A stretch of DNA of 64,000 nt from Anoplolepis gracilipes (lineage: Eukaryota > Arthropoda > Insecta > Hymenoptera > Formicidae), in the NCBI RefSeq assembly GCF_047496725.1, contig NC_132970.1, positions 15,599,501-15,663,500 on the forward strand. Direction: 5' to 3'. The position numbers and the translations under genes were made by a program. This document shows, one piece after another, positions 23,738 to 36,224 of this stretch. The stretch's first letter is position 1. Every line of letters begins with the position of its first letter. A model generated the notes under the pieces. That model searched no databases and had not been told where the DNA came from. It was given only the letters and a program-made list of their open reading frames with translations.

Positions 23738-25860
23738 TCACAATGTATCCCCACCACACATCGAACGGTTATTATCGAAATTTAAATGGAATTTGGACAA
23801 CAGTAGATCATTACATAATTTTAATAGAGCGAGAAACTCATTTTTTAAAAGACTATTAAGCATCGAACTCAGAGATTCGTACTCATTCCTAAGAAGATCC
23901 TTTGATAGAATTTTCCTTATTTCAATGGAAATATATGAATCCTTATCAATGGTTATTTGTAATAATTTCTTTAATAAGCAGAGTCGACCATTATTTTCAT
24001 ACTTAAAAAAAGAAACAAAGAGATTTGATGATAAGCTTAATTTCATGTTGACAAAACAACGGATAAATGACAATATTAAACCTATTCATTATTATTGTTT
24101 TTACAATCACAATGTCACCAATGTTTACCAAAGAACTCGAACTGATTATAGCCTTTCTTCGCATAACAATCTCCATAACAATAGGCAGACAAACAAGACC
24201 ACAATAGTTCACATTGAATCCGGAAATTATGAAAACATACAACCTAGCTTAAATAAGATCAAAGATAAGTGGTTTATCAATCTCTCAGGAACACCTATAC
24301 CCCACGATATTCAATGTTTTTTACAGCTAGGAGGTAATTTCAGTCTTCCTTTCACCAATCAAAACGGCATTAACGATCGAATTTATAAAAAATGTTGAGA
24401 ATAGCATAAATAAACTTCCTGTAGAGGAGACAATACACATGAGAGGTTTTTCCAGAGATATCATAAAAACTATTCCTTCTCACACTTATCCAAAAAATGA
24501 TTCGGATGATTGGTTGATTAGTTCATATTCCTCCACAATACAATTCCTAAATAACAATAAAAATGTAATTCTTACTAAAGCTGATAAGGGAAATGTGACA
24601 GTAGCCCTCGATAAAAACGAGTATGTTACAAAAGTAGAAAATTTACTTGCAGATGAATCGACATATATAATTGTCAAGAAAGATCCGATAAAGAAATTAA
24701 TTTCAGATCTTAGGGACCTATTAGTCAGATGGAAAAACCGCGGACACATCTCCACTGTCACATATAAATCGTTATTATTCACAGATGGCACATTGCCACG
24801 TGCTTATGGTTTGCCAAAAATCCATAAACCGAACACACCTTACAGATTAATAGTATCTTCCATAAATAGCCCACTACACTCTTTAGCCATTTTTTTACAC
24901 AAGCTCATGGTCAATAATTTTCCGACGCCTCCTAGTTATGTGAAGAATAGTTTTGATATTGTCAATAAGTTGAACAACACCCACTTAGATGAGGATTTGA
25001 AGTTTATTTCGTTAGACGTGATCTCGCTTTTCACAAACATTCCTACGAATTTAGCGCTTGATTGCATTTCAAATAAATGGGAATATTTAAGCAATAACTG
25101 TGATTTGTCTGAAGCAGAGTTTTTAAACGGTATCAAGTTGATTTTAAACTGTACGTATTTCATATTTAATAACGTTATATATAGACAAACATTTGAGACT
25201 CCCATGGGCCCACCATTATCTCCTATCATAGCGGACATAGTTTTGCAAGACTTAGAGAAGAAAGCTTTGAACACATTACATTTTAATCCTCCGTTTTACT
25301 TTAGATTCGTGGATGACATAATTATGGCTGTACCCTCTGACTCTATTGATTACACGCCTAATACTTTCAATTCAACATGATAGGATATAGTTCACTATTG
25401 AAGTAGAGAAGGATCATAAAATCAATTTCCTTGACATAACATTCAAGACTGTAAATAATATTTTAATATTTGACTGGTATCATAAACCCACCTTTTCAGG
25501 GAGATACCTAAACTACTTCTCACACCACCCACTCCACCAGAAACGGGGCACAATTATCGGATTAGTGGACAGAGCAATTTTCCTCTCAAATCCCAGATAT
25601 CACAGTAAAAATTTAGACATGATCATTAGAATCCTTTTAGATAATAATTACCCATTAAAACTGATTTTTAATGTTATCCGGCTACGTATAAAATCTATCA
25701 TTAACAATAAAATCCTCACAAGTGACTCACCAAGTTGACTACCAATTCTTTATATGAAAAGAATTCAAACAACCTTGTCGGCGCATATAAACGTAACAAG
25801 TATAAAATAAAACAATTAGAAATTGATACTAATTAGTGTTCGAGAGCAATTACTGTGTAC
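23738..25860 (+). mobile_element. Penelope-like retroelement, decayed
   Basis: An N-terminal ORF (about 23758-24398) and a reverse-transcriptase ORF (24439-25378) belong to one protein split by a frameshift at the A-run near 24390. Hallmarks in order: TKADKGNVTVAL, YGLPKIHKP, RLIVSS, motif A SLDVISLFTNIP, motif B MGPPLSPIIAD (usually MGSPLSP) and motif C FRFVDDI. After a stop at 25378 the frame resumes with KINFLDITF, WYHKPTFSGRYLNYF and SHHPLHQKRGTIIGLVDRAI, to about 25738, again with stops. The GIY-YIG endonuclease expected at the C-terminus is absent. It is a truncated dead copy in the spacer between copies B and C. Confidence 0.9.
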
Positions 25861-25869
25861 ATATATGAC

Positions 25870-26397
25870 ATTAAATCTTATAGCACACATATAATAAGCG
25901 CATATATTCTACTCATCGTCAACGAAGAGTAAAAGGAAGATATAGTTATTCGTATAATTTTTTTATCTTTCTTTTTTTATATCACTGATATGAAGAGTTC
26001 TAGACTTGATCTGAAGGCGCGTTAGAAGATAAACCCTCCTTATCCTCATCCTCCTCATCACGTCATCATCATTATCTCCTCGTCCTTAGAATCTTCGACT
26101 TCATCCTTTAAACCTTCGCCTGTGTAGTACAGTACACAGGCTCTAGAAACTATGTATTCTCTAATGTAATGGCTTAATTCAAAATCACTGGTCAATAAAG
26201 CTTAGGTTTCATCGTCTATGTCAGCTTTTGAGTTTTCTAGCATAATTGATGGACTAAAGAAATTAAAGAAGAAATGGTTTTGAACTGTTTTGGTCACGGT
26301 GTGCATAGATCCTCGAGATTTATGTTTCTGTTTTTTTCTTAATGGTTTTTGTTGTTACATTCTTATATTTTTTTAGCTAACATTATGTTCAGATATT
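25870..26397. other. Intergenic DNA
   Basis: A TC/CAT-rich stretch (26030-26110) and otherwise AT-rich DNA. No gene or repeat structure was recognised. Confidence 0.4.
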
Positions 26398-26453
26398 TGG
26401 AGCACAATAGACAACAAGATATAATATATTAAATATTAAGAAAGAGAGAAGAT

Positions 26454-26484
<31 letters not shown>

Positions 26485-27378
26485 TACCCTATCTCTCTCT
26501 TCTTTCTTCCTTCTTAATATTTAATATTCAATATCTTGTATATTTTGTTCAGATCTTTAGTATTATTAGTTATGTACTGCGCATGCATGCATTAATAAAA
26601 AATTAAGCATTAATTGAATAATAATAGTTTCATACATATTGTATTTTAAAACAACACGCTCTACATTTTAGTTTTTAAAAAATTACACAATCATTTTGAA
26701 GAAAAAAGAATACGAAAACATTCTCTGATTCGATTAAGATTTTTAAAGCTTTATCTCTTAAAACTGATACTATATTTGTAATTAAAACTCACCTTCAAAA
26801 TATTTTGCATAACTTAATTCTGACAATTTATAATTTTTCTATTGAAAATATGTATTTATGCATATTTAAGAGAAAGAAAAGGATCGCATATACAGAATAA
26901 ATTGCTGAAAGTAACAAAAGTCAAGCTGTCGACTGACTTAAAGAGACTCGAAGCAGAGTCTATTGTTAACAATAATAAGCAACAATGAACAGAATAATCA
27001 AAAGAGAAAATCCACTAAAAAAGGGACAAAGTCAAATGAATCTCAAGAATAGTAAAGAAAAATTGCTGAAAAATATCTTTTGTCAGAAAATTTGTGCCCT
27101 TATTCGTCAATTTCATTCGACCAATCAGGAGCTTTAGTGTCCTTTTTTCTGTATAGTAACTCAAATTGTGTGAAACATTTCTAAATAAATAAAGTTTAGT
27201 CTGGACGAACAGCTTGAACAAAGTGCACGTTATAGACGCATCGCGACAGTGTTACAAGCTACATAAACTTTCTATGCTCATATTCCTTATCACTTAAATA
27301 TATTAACGAAATTAAGTGAACTCGTTATCAGTAAATAACGTTTCGGGTTTTTCTGTGAATATAGTTAAATTTTTAGTG
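26398..27378. promoter_or_regulatory. Conserved 5' flank of FBXO21-like copy C
   Basis: Inverted counterpart of 8601-9480 and 19159-20640, including a CT tract at 26455-26510. The block with GTGCACGTTATAGACGCATCGCGACAG at about 27220-27250 is the best conserved part upstream of the ATG. Promoter function is an inference from this conservation and position. Confidence 0.45.
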
Positions 27379-30300
27379 ATGGCTACAATAAAAGACTTAC
27401 CCAGCGAAGTGCTTGAGATGATTTTTTCATATAAAGACATTAACTTGGAAGATATCATAAATTTGAAATCCACGTGTAAAAGATTATGGCAGATTGAACT
27501 GCGCAACCAAGTTTGGAAAGAGAAGTTTTATCAGAGGTACCTTTCCATTTATAAGTTTTGATATTAATTTTTTTAAATTTAATATACACTCAATCAACAA
27601 AGTCTCTTTACAAAAACAGTAAAGTTACTACATTGTTATACCATTTATTTAAGTTTCACCTGTCATTTCACTATATTGAGCTCGTTTTTAATCTTAGAGT
27701 TTAGTGGGATTGTAATAAAAAAGCAAAATCTAGTAGAATCAGAATTTAAAGTGTCTAAAGGTTCGACGAGTCATAAAAAGTTCATCAAATAATCATAATA
27801 AATCTTTATTTATTAATTATAAACTTTACATCATTTGATTACTTATTACTTGCGGCTCATGACTCATTGTTATCGTATAATTTCATCCGTTTTTTCTCTA
27901 AGGTTTATTGTTAAATTATGAGCATAAAAGTTATATCCTGTTTTTATTATAGTCTTTAGTGTTGTATATTTAATAAATACATCTTTTTAGGTAAATTATT
28001 TTAAAAATATACAGATTTTACTTCAAAAAGATTTTCTACTGTTGTATTAGTAGTTTTTATTTTTATTTTAAATTATTAAACTCTCTTTTCTTTTTCAATT
28101 ATTTTGATTTTCTGAATAGAAATATTTATATTATAGTGTAAAACATCATAAAACATAAAATTAGAGTAATATTAAAATTTTTTATATTTTAATTTTAAAA
28201 TTTACATAGTTATGTATAATAATTTACATAATTAAATAATTATAAAGGGCAATCAAGAGCAAACGCAGGTTAACGGCGTGTGAGAAAATTCTTGTTCTTC
28301 ACATATATTCAAAAATCGTATTTTTATTATACGTTTCGTGCTTAATTCGAGCCTTCTTTAGTAGTAAATGTCGCAAATTATCAGTTATATTATTAAAAAA
28401 CCATCTTAGTCAATCTCGCTAAAACCTATGTGAGGAGCCTCCTAAACGGTTCCGGTCGTAAAGGCGTGGTAAACACTATCGATCAGACCGCGAGACGAAC
28501 GACGGCCGCACCGCATGTTAAGAACGACACATACACGACTCAACATAATTATGTAACATAATTATGAATCTTTATCTATATAATAATAATATAAGAACAC
28601 TTTTCTTAAATTGATTTGTTTCAAGAGTTACTTCTTTTAGATTTAAAAAATAATATCTTTTGGATCTTATAATGCAACATCTTTAATCTAACTTTCTGTG
28701 AAACTTTATAGTTTCTATTTAAATTATGTAAAGCATTATATGCAATCAACTTTATTTTTATTTGAAGATTGTATTTAATTTTAGTTTTTATTTTTATCTT
28801 ACTGACATGTGTATCCTAGCAGATACATTTTGATAATATATTGTGTTTATGTACACAAGTTGCTATCCATTATACTGTTATGATATTTACAATTTAAGTA
28901 AAGTAGTTAATATATATTTTATATAACATACAAATTCATGCTATTATCTATAACTTTTTAAATTTATGTCTTTCAAACATTAATAGGTACCTAATTAAAA
29001 ATGTATATATATCTTAGAAAATATATTGATCAAAATTTATTGCTGATATTGTGATGTGGTTCATTATAATTTTTTATTTTCATTTTAGATGTTATACTGC
29101 GAGAATGAAATACATGAAAAGGAAGACAAAAGAACAAAAAAAAAAGTTTGCTAAATTAAATTTTGAAAAACAAATAACAAAAGGAATAAAAAGTATTAGA
29201 AAATTACAGGATTATGTACATTTAATGTCGGAGGACAAGTTATGTGATATTACTAAAAAAGAATTAGAATGTCTTTTACATTTTATAGCTGAAAATTCTA
29301 TGATTTATTATTTTGTTTATGATGAGTTAAATAGAATTATTTCTGCAGAATTACCATGGTAAAATTTAATAAATTTAACTGCTTTTATTTTAAATAAAAT
29401 AATGTAAGTATTGTATAGTTAATATATAAATTTTTTCAGGTTACTCCATTCTGCTTTAACAACTCAATATAACTTTCATTTAATTCTTAATTGTCTGAAA
29501 CAAAATCGATTTATATATAATATAAATAAATTTATGAAAATGCCAAGAGAAAAGCAAATTTTAGAAAAACTATTCACTATTTTGGCACAATATTTTAAAC
29601 CACATATTTCTTGCTCAGTTATAAAAACATGGTTAGATGATATTACGCAAGAATTTTTATCCTGCTTTAAAGAAATATATCCTGCACATTTAATATTCAA
29701 AACGTCTTCCGAACAATTTTCTTTTTGGAAAGACAACAATATTGATGACCATTTTTGGAATATAGAAGAAACAAGGCAAATTGTGAATAAATTATATTAT
29801 TTTATATATCATTTGCGAAGAAATTACTATGATCTATTAAAACTACTAGATACAAATAATTTAAAAATCAGAGAACTACTTAGAGATTTCAGAGCAAATC
29901 AGGCAGATGTAAGTTATTTTAGATTTTAAAATTATTAATTTAAAATTTTGTTAAAAAAATTTTATTTTGTTTTGTCCTGCGCTATCATGACAACCTAACA
30001 TGTCTTCCATATTGTATAAATGTGTTTAATATTATTTTCATAATATAATTTATAACACAGATAAGTATAGAACAAAATGTTACACTGTCTATGTGTCACT
30101 GCATCGGCAGAAGACTAGGTGTACGCTGTGCTGTGGTCCCATATGTATCTGATCTCAATCGTATTGCAATCATATGGAAACCAAAATAGTAAGTATATAA
30201 TTTTACTTTATAAGTGCTTTTAATCTTTTTGGTTTCTACTTTCATATATACACTTTTATACACATATTATACATACATGTATGTATGTATATGTATATTG

Positions 30301-32589
30301 TTCATTGCAAAGTTACGGTTTCTCGAATACTTATTTGCAATAAATTTATAAAATAAAATTGTATATAAATATACATTTGTATCAAACATTTAAAAAAATT
30401 TTAGCAAGCGTTACACACATACCCACATATAAATATATGTACAAAAAAATATCAGTTGTTTGTTTAGTTTACCAGCAAACATTTTATATAATCAAGCAAA
30501 TTTTAAAAAAATTATAGCATATTTATATATAAAATTTTATTCGCACATTTTAATATAAGTATTTGAGATGTCGTGGATATCGATTACGCTAAACATATTT
30601 TATATATGTATCTACATGTACGTATGTACATATAAATATATATTTTTTTATTATTTTTAGTTATGCAGAAAGGAATAGGAGAGAGTTGTTTCATATAAAT
30701 AAAGATTCCTATCAAATTTATCCGTATACTCGAGAAAATTATATCTATGAACACGTTCCTGATAATGATATAGAGGTTAATAATTTTATATAAGTAGTTT
30801 TTATTAGTTTTAGCAGTATAAAGATAACCAAAGATATCAAATCATTATTAGATTTTATTAATAATATGTTAAGCTAATAAATTAATATATATTAATATAG
30901 TAATTAGTAGAAATAATAAAATTTTTCTTCATTTTGTTGTATACAATCGAAATTGTATTTATATCTGGTTTCTTAGGTAATACGAAAAACAATCATAAAT
31001 TTCTTAAGCTCAAATCTTGGAAGTAGTACTTATCTACTTTACAATTGGAATGTACTTATTCTGGATCAAATCCTATCTGATATAACAAATATTGAATATA
31101 GTACAATTACAAATACAATACAGGTAATTTATTACAACACATATACACACCTCATATAATACATATATATTTTTTAATACATATATGTGTATTAAAAGTC
31201 CGGAAACGATCAAATATCTCATAAACAATGAATTTTAGAAAAAACTGTTTTAGATAAAAGTTAATAAGGCTTAAAAAAAAGTTGCATTCAGCAACAATAT
31301 GAGATTGATAAATGGCGTGCCAAAGATAAGGTCAAGATAACTTTAATTTTTTTAAATGAAAATCCCTATTTTTTATTACATAGTTTTATATTAGCGTTAC
31401 AACGTTTTTAAAATGGTACAATAAAACTCAATTCCGTTAAGTACTTTGAAAGTGTATACTGACAAATTTAAAAAATCGTCAGTTTTAATATTATCCGAGA
31501 TGTGGAGTTACACAGACGAATTTACACTTCTGTATTGTGCACATATACATATACACACAAACATAATAGAAATGTAAATTCGACAGTATAACTTCCACGT
31601 AGTACACCTTGAATAATGCTAATGGCAGATATAACAATCAAAAGCCTTACTCGAAAAGTAGTTGATAAAAAAATACTTTATTATAGCGTTTTAAAAAGTA
31701 TTGAGACAAATCACAAGAATATGCAAAGAAAAATATTTCCATTCAAAAAATTAAGAGCGATTTTTACGTGATCTTTAAACAATCGTTTAAGATCAAAACT
31801 TATCTCCCTCTTCAAGTTAAACAATTTTCGCCTGAAATATATTTTTTTTTAATCATGAAATTTTCAAATATTTAACAGTACTAAATCAAATGAGACACCC
31901 CGTATATAAAAATATTATATTAATTACAATTATCTATAATTAAAGTTATTACAATATATGTATGTAGTTAGGATTTACTTGTCGAGATATTGGTTGAATT
32001 TTATCATTTAATTTTTCGCATAGGTTGAAGTAAAACAATTAGCAAAGGTAGAGAAGAAAGAAGCCAAATTTACAGTTGGAATGATCGTAAGACATTTATG
32101 TAAAAAGCATCGTTTTTGTTACGAAGGAGAACATGTTGGCGTCATAATAGGCTATGACTATACATGTGACAAAGAAAGTTTCTCCGAAAAATTACGTATG
32201 TCGTCAGAATATCCATATCTGCATCGATACGACAAACATTCCTTTAGTATGTTCTGTTGTCAACCTGATTTAGTTTCTTATATTGAGAAAGTTGTTAATA
32301 AAAACCAACCGCATTACACAATTCTTGTCGACAATAATAAAATATGTTATATAGAAGAAGGTAAATATTATTGTAGCATTTTTATATACATATATGTATT
32401 CTTATGCATTTATATAAAACGAATTGTAAAACATATTTTTTTTTTATTTTAGAAGCTTTATCGACATCTTCACCAAAATGGATAAAAAATGTAGAAATAG
32501 GACGATACTTTTCTGAATTTTTGGGTACTTATTATTTACCAAATAGAAGATTAGCAAAATTTTATCCGGACGATACTGTTACAATTTAA
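27379..32589 (+). CDS. FBXO21-like F-box protein, intact copy C
   Basis: Eight exons: 27379-27536, 29089-29358, 29440-29908, 30061-30188, 30661-30775, 30977-31123, 32024-32360, 32453-32589. All junctions are GT-AG and in phase, giving 586 codons and TAA. Residues 5-50 are the F-box (DLPSEVLEMIF, LKSTCKRLW). Residues about 53-142 are lysine-rich helices. Residues about 143-429 resemble the SirB1/transglutaminase-like region (VTLSMCHCIGRRLGVRCAVV). Residues about 448-586 are the YccV/HspQ-like domain (VGVIIGYDY, QPHYTILVDNN) and end in NVEIGRYFSEF / YYLPNRRLAKFYPDD, the FBXO21 signature. In vertebrates FBXO21 is the substrate adaptor of an SCF ubiquitin ligase; a similar role here is inferred. 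An AATAAA lies 31 bp after the stop. It is the only full-length copy in the window, and I cannot see whether it is expressed. Confidence 0.85.
28215..28560. mobile_element. Insertion in copy C intron 1 with Penelope-type end
   Basis: This GC-richer block interrupts AT-rich intron sequence that is continuous in copies A and B. It contains a hammerhead-like motif on the minus strand (28331-28361) and a segment with CCGCGAGACGAACGACGG. It is probably a truncated retroelement end. Confidence 0.5.
28331..28361 (-). other. Hammerhead-like motif, Penelope terminal type
   Basis: On the minus strand: CTAAAGA (the G of CTGAAGA is changed), then AGGCTCGAATTAAGCAC, then GAAACG. The layout matches 10433-10465, but the core mutation suggests it is inactive. 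Confidence 0.35.
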
Positions 32590-32619
32590 AAGATATTTTC
32601 TAAATATTTATAACATCTT

Positions 32620-32625
32620 AATAAA
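32620..32625 (+). terminator. Polyadenylation signal of copy C
   Basis: A canonical AATAAA 31 bp after the stop codon of the intact FBXO21-like gene. Confidence 0.5.
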
Positions 32626-33066
32626 TATTCTTTTTATTAATAACTAATCGCACTACTTATTTTATTAATAATTAGTCGCAAACATTGATTGTGAGATGGA
32701 TGAATTGACTTTGGACAATACTTTTTATTATTCGCAATTTAAATCCCATATGCACAATATTAATATATGCATATACCTATATATATTCCATAAATTTCGT
32801 TCTGTATGTAAACTTATGTGTACGTATATTCTATATTTTATCAAGTAAATTTACGTCTGAGAAATTAAATTTCTGTCAAACAAAAGATTTTGATGTTTTC
32901 ACAAATATAATATACATAAAATTAAGAAAAAAATTTTTACAAATTAGAATTATTATATATTGTAGTAAAGATAATCTTAAAGAGAAGAATCGAAATGTCT
33001 GATAATATAAGATATTTTGTATTTATACATTTTTGTAATATATTTTATATTTTGTAATATGTTAAA

Positions 33067-33547
33067 TTAATTTGTTTTTAGATAAATAAACATTTGTGGT
33101 AAGATGTTGTAAAAAGGATTGTCGATATATACTACAATTTTCGTATTATACATATGTCATCTTACTTTAAAAAATAAAATTTTTTTATTGGGTATTTTAT
33201 CGGTTTGAAAATAATTTTAATGAGATTTTTATGATTAAAATGATACCAAACACAAATCAGATATTTATAATTAAATCTAATTATATTTAATTAGAAAGAT
33301 TTAATTAGAAATTAAAACTTTTATTTCGCATTTTATCGATTTGAAAATAATTTTAATGGATTAATGAGATTGTTTCGATTAAAATGACACGAAACACGAC
33401 ATACATCGGATAATTTTTAATTAATCAATAATCGTAATTACGAATATCTTTCTAAATAAATATCCGATTTATGTTGTGTTTGGTATCATTTTAATCACAA
33501 AAATCTCATAAAAATTATTTTCAAACCGACGTTTGAATTCAATATAT
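33067..33547. repeat. Left arm of a 3.1-kb inverted-repeat unit
   Basis: About 480 bp that recurs inverted at 35650-36137 (for example AACATTTGTGGTAAGATGTT at the outer end and ATTATTTTCAAACC at the inner end). Each arm is internally repetitive (AAAATGATACCAAACACAA and relatives). Confidence 0.8.
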
Positions 33548-33846
33548 AAGGTTTCTAATGGTCCACAGTTACTATATATTATAGTAATTTTTAATATATA
33601 ATTTCCTTTATGTACATTCACACTTTACTTACACATTGTCACTACAGAAGATCTACATCGAGTGCGGGCGAACGGTCGCGCGAAAAAGATTTTATAGTTT
33701 ACAAATTTTAGAAGCCTCTCGATTCTTCAGATGTGTTATATTATTATTTTTGTTACCATTATTTTTTGTTACGCAATTACTGGCTGTTATTGTTTGTTTT
33801 TTTCGCGCGGCCGTTTCTCGATGAGCGACGTTTGAATTCAATATAT
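33547..33846. repeat. Inner direct repeat, left copy
   Basis: From TTTCTAATGGTCCAC to GAGCGACGTTTGAATTCAAT. It recurs in the same orientation at about 35385-35640, sharing CTACATCGAGTGCGGGCGAA and TTTCTCGATGAGCGACG. The right copy lacks about 45 bp of the left one. Confidence 0.75.
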
Positions 33847-33860
33847 ATATATATATATAT

Positions 33861-33906
<46 letters not shown>
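33838..33906. repeat. (AT)n microsatellite
   Basis: A near-pure AT run of about 65 bases next to the inner repeat. Confidence 0.9.
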
Positions 33907-33908
<2 letters not shown>

Positions 33909-34139
33909 AAGCAATCAACGATGCGTATATATGTAACTCGAATTATGCACATAATAACTTCTCTGTCAAATGAGAATATTTAATTAATTATTATTCAAAT
34001 AATGTCATAATTTTTTCGTCTTTAAGGACACCAAATCTTAAGATGTTAATTAAAATGCAAATAATTGAAACATTTATAATTAACCCTCAAGCTGAACATG
34101 TTTTTTTGGCATCATAATCCTGAACACGTGAATAACTGG

Positions 34140-34195
34140 AGTCCGAGAATAAAATATTCCCAGATTCCGTCAATAGATTCTGCTCATTTCCTGTT
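34140..34195 (+). mobile_element. SINE tail fragment
   Basis: ATATTCCCAGATTCCGTCAA and TAGATTCTGCTCATTTCC match the inverted SINE end at 22600-22645. No head is present. Confidence 0.55.
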
Positions 34196-34638
34196 TGTAT
34201 ATTATATGATATATATAAATAGAATATGTCACATATCGTATGTGCAAGAATGGATTATTGTCAAATTTTCGATATAGAGGGAAAATTGATAAAGTGTAGC
34301 AAAAATAACTTAAAATTTTAAAAAATTATATGCAAGTAATTACAAAACTTTTACTGTTATTAGGATTCTGTTAAGAAATATATATTACATATATATTTTT
34401 AATATTACTATTTTAAGTTTAATATCTTGAACTTTTAGATTCCTTATCCAGCTTTTTTTCAAACTAAATACTCTATTGTTAGTTACAGACCTGGATGTGG
34501 AGGTAGCATTAGCATCTCGTTTCGATCTCCATGTGGCAAGAACCGCAAGAATGGATGATGGACCATGTAAGAGTTGCTGTCAATCACCTTCTCTGCTTAA
34601 ATAATGCAGGTGCGAATTATTAATTCCAAATTAACGAT

Positions 34639-34825
<187 letters not shown>

Positions 34826-34942
34826 TCTCTTTCTGTATTAATAAGAATAATTATATATGACTTACCCTGTGCCATGGTGTTGCACATGTAACGGTGCACT
34901 TTGGTCTTCTGTATGTCTGTTGTGTTTACTATTTTTATGTTA

Positions 34943-35180
34943 TTTTAGATGTGCCGTTTGCGCAAATCTACGATTGCAAGTTGTGCACTCGAAAGGCCTT
35001 TCCCCTGTGTGTGTGCGTATATGCACTTTTAAGTTTTGTTTGCGATGGAATCTGTAAACAATTTAATAATTAATTATATTTAAAAAAAGAATTAAATAAA
35101 AAATTTTTTTATTATTAATAAAAGCGATTAACTTATCTTTTGGGGCACATTGGACACTGATGCGTGCGCTCTCTTGCCAT
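34943..35180 (-). pseudogene. C2H2 zinc-finger gene fragment, splice-dead
   Basis: On the minus strand, 35137-35180 encodes ERTHQCPMCPKR and 34943-35051 encodes FHRKQNLKVHIRTHTGERPF followed by ECTTCNRRFAQTAHLK. Joined in phase 2 across an 85-bp intron with a TTTACAG acceptor, they make one complete C2H2 finger, the HTGERPF linker and most of the next finger. The donor reads AAAAG/ATAAGT where GTAAGT is expected, and the downstream exon edge reads CTAAAA/TAACAT, so both donors appear mutated. No start or other exons are present. It is a captured or stranded piece of a zinc-finger transcription-factor gene inside the 33.07-36.14 kb unit. Confidence 0.75.
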
Positions 35181-35214
35181 TATCCGCAACTATTGCACTG
35201 TCACTATACACGGA

Positions 35215-35450
35215 GAAAATTTTATATTAAAAATTACTATGGTATGTAGTAGCTGTGGACCATTAAGAACATTCCAAGTTAAAATGCTATGTAAAACTGT
35301 AAAAACTGACGTAATTGACGTAATTTTTACGTAAATTATGTCAATTTTTACAATTTTACATAGCATTTTAACTTGGCACTTGGTTTCTAATGGTCCACTA
35401 CATATTATAGTAATTTTTAATATATAATTTCCTTTATGTACACTCACACT
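35215..35450. repeat. Palindromic element
   Basis: Bases 35228-35330 fold onto 35345-35445 (AAGTTAAAATGCTATGTAAAA with its complement, and GTGGACCATTA with TAATGGTCCAC). It abuts the zinc-finger fragment. Confidence 0.7.
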
Positions 35451-35640
35451 TTATTTACACACTGTCACTACAGAAGCTCTACATCGAGTGCGGGCGAACG
35501 GTTGCGCGAAGGAGATTTTATAGTTTACAAATTTTAGAAGGTTCTCGATTCTTCGCTGTTACGCAATTACTGTTATTGTTTGTTTTTTTTGCGCGGACGT
35601 TTCTCGATGAGCGACGTTTGAATTCAATATATAAATATAT
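35385..35640. repeat. Inner direct repeat, right copy
   Basis: Counterpart of 33547-33846, shorter by about 45 bp in the region before TTTCTCGATGAGCGACG. Confidence 0.75.
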
Positions 35641-35649
35641 ATATATATA

Positions 35650-36137
35650 TATATTTATTGAATTTAAACGTTGGTTTGAAAATAATTTTTATGAGATTTT
35701 TGTAATTAAAATGATACCAAACACAACATAAATCGGACATTTATTTAGAAAGATATTCGTAATTACGATTATTGATTAATTAAAAATTATCCGATGTATG
35801 TCGTGTTTCGTGTCATTTTAATCGAAAAAATCTCATTAATCCATTAAAATTATTTTCAAATCAATAAAATGCGAAATAAAAGTTTTAATTTCTAATTAAA
35901 TCTTTCTAATTAAATATGATTAGATTTAATTATAAATATTCGATTTGTGTTTGGTATCATTTTAATCACAAAAATCTCATTAAAATTATTTTCAAACCGA
36001 TAAAATACCCAATAAAAAAATTTTATTTTTTAAAGTAAGATAACATATGTATAATATGAAAATTGTAGTATATATCGACAATCCTTTTTACAACATCTTA
36101 CCACAAATGTTTATTTATCTAAAAATAAATTAATTTA
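35650..36137. repeat. Right arm of the 3.1-kb inverted-repeat unit
   Basis: Reverse complement of 33067-33547. Its outer end is itself mirrored (AAATAAACATTTGTGGTA again at 36145-36165). Confidence 0.8.
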
Positions 36138-36224
36138 TTTTTAGATAAATAAACATTTGTGGTAGATAAAACGGTAAAATTATACATTAAAAAAAAATAA
36201 TTTAAAAAACGAGAAAAAAAATTG

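Noticed and set aside
24936..25274. Minus-strand frames opposite the reverse transcriptase
   Set aside because: They are antisense shadows of the Penelope ORF.
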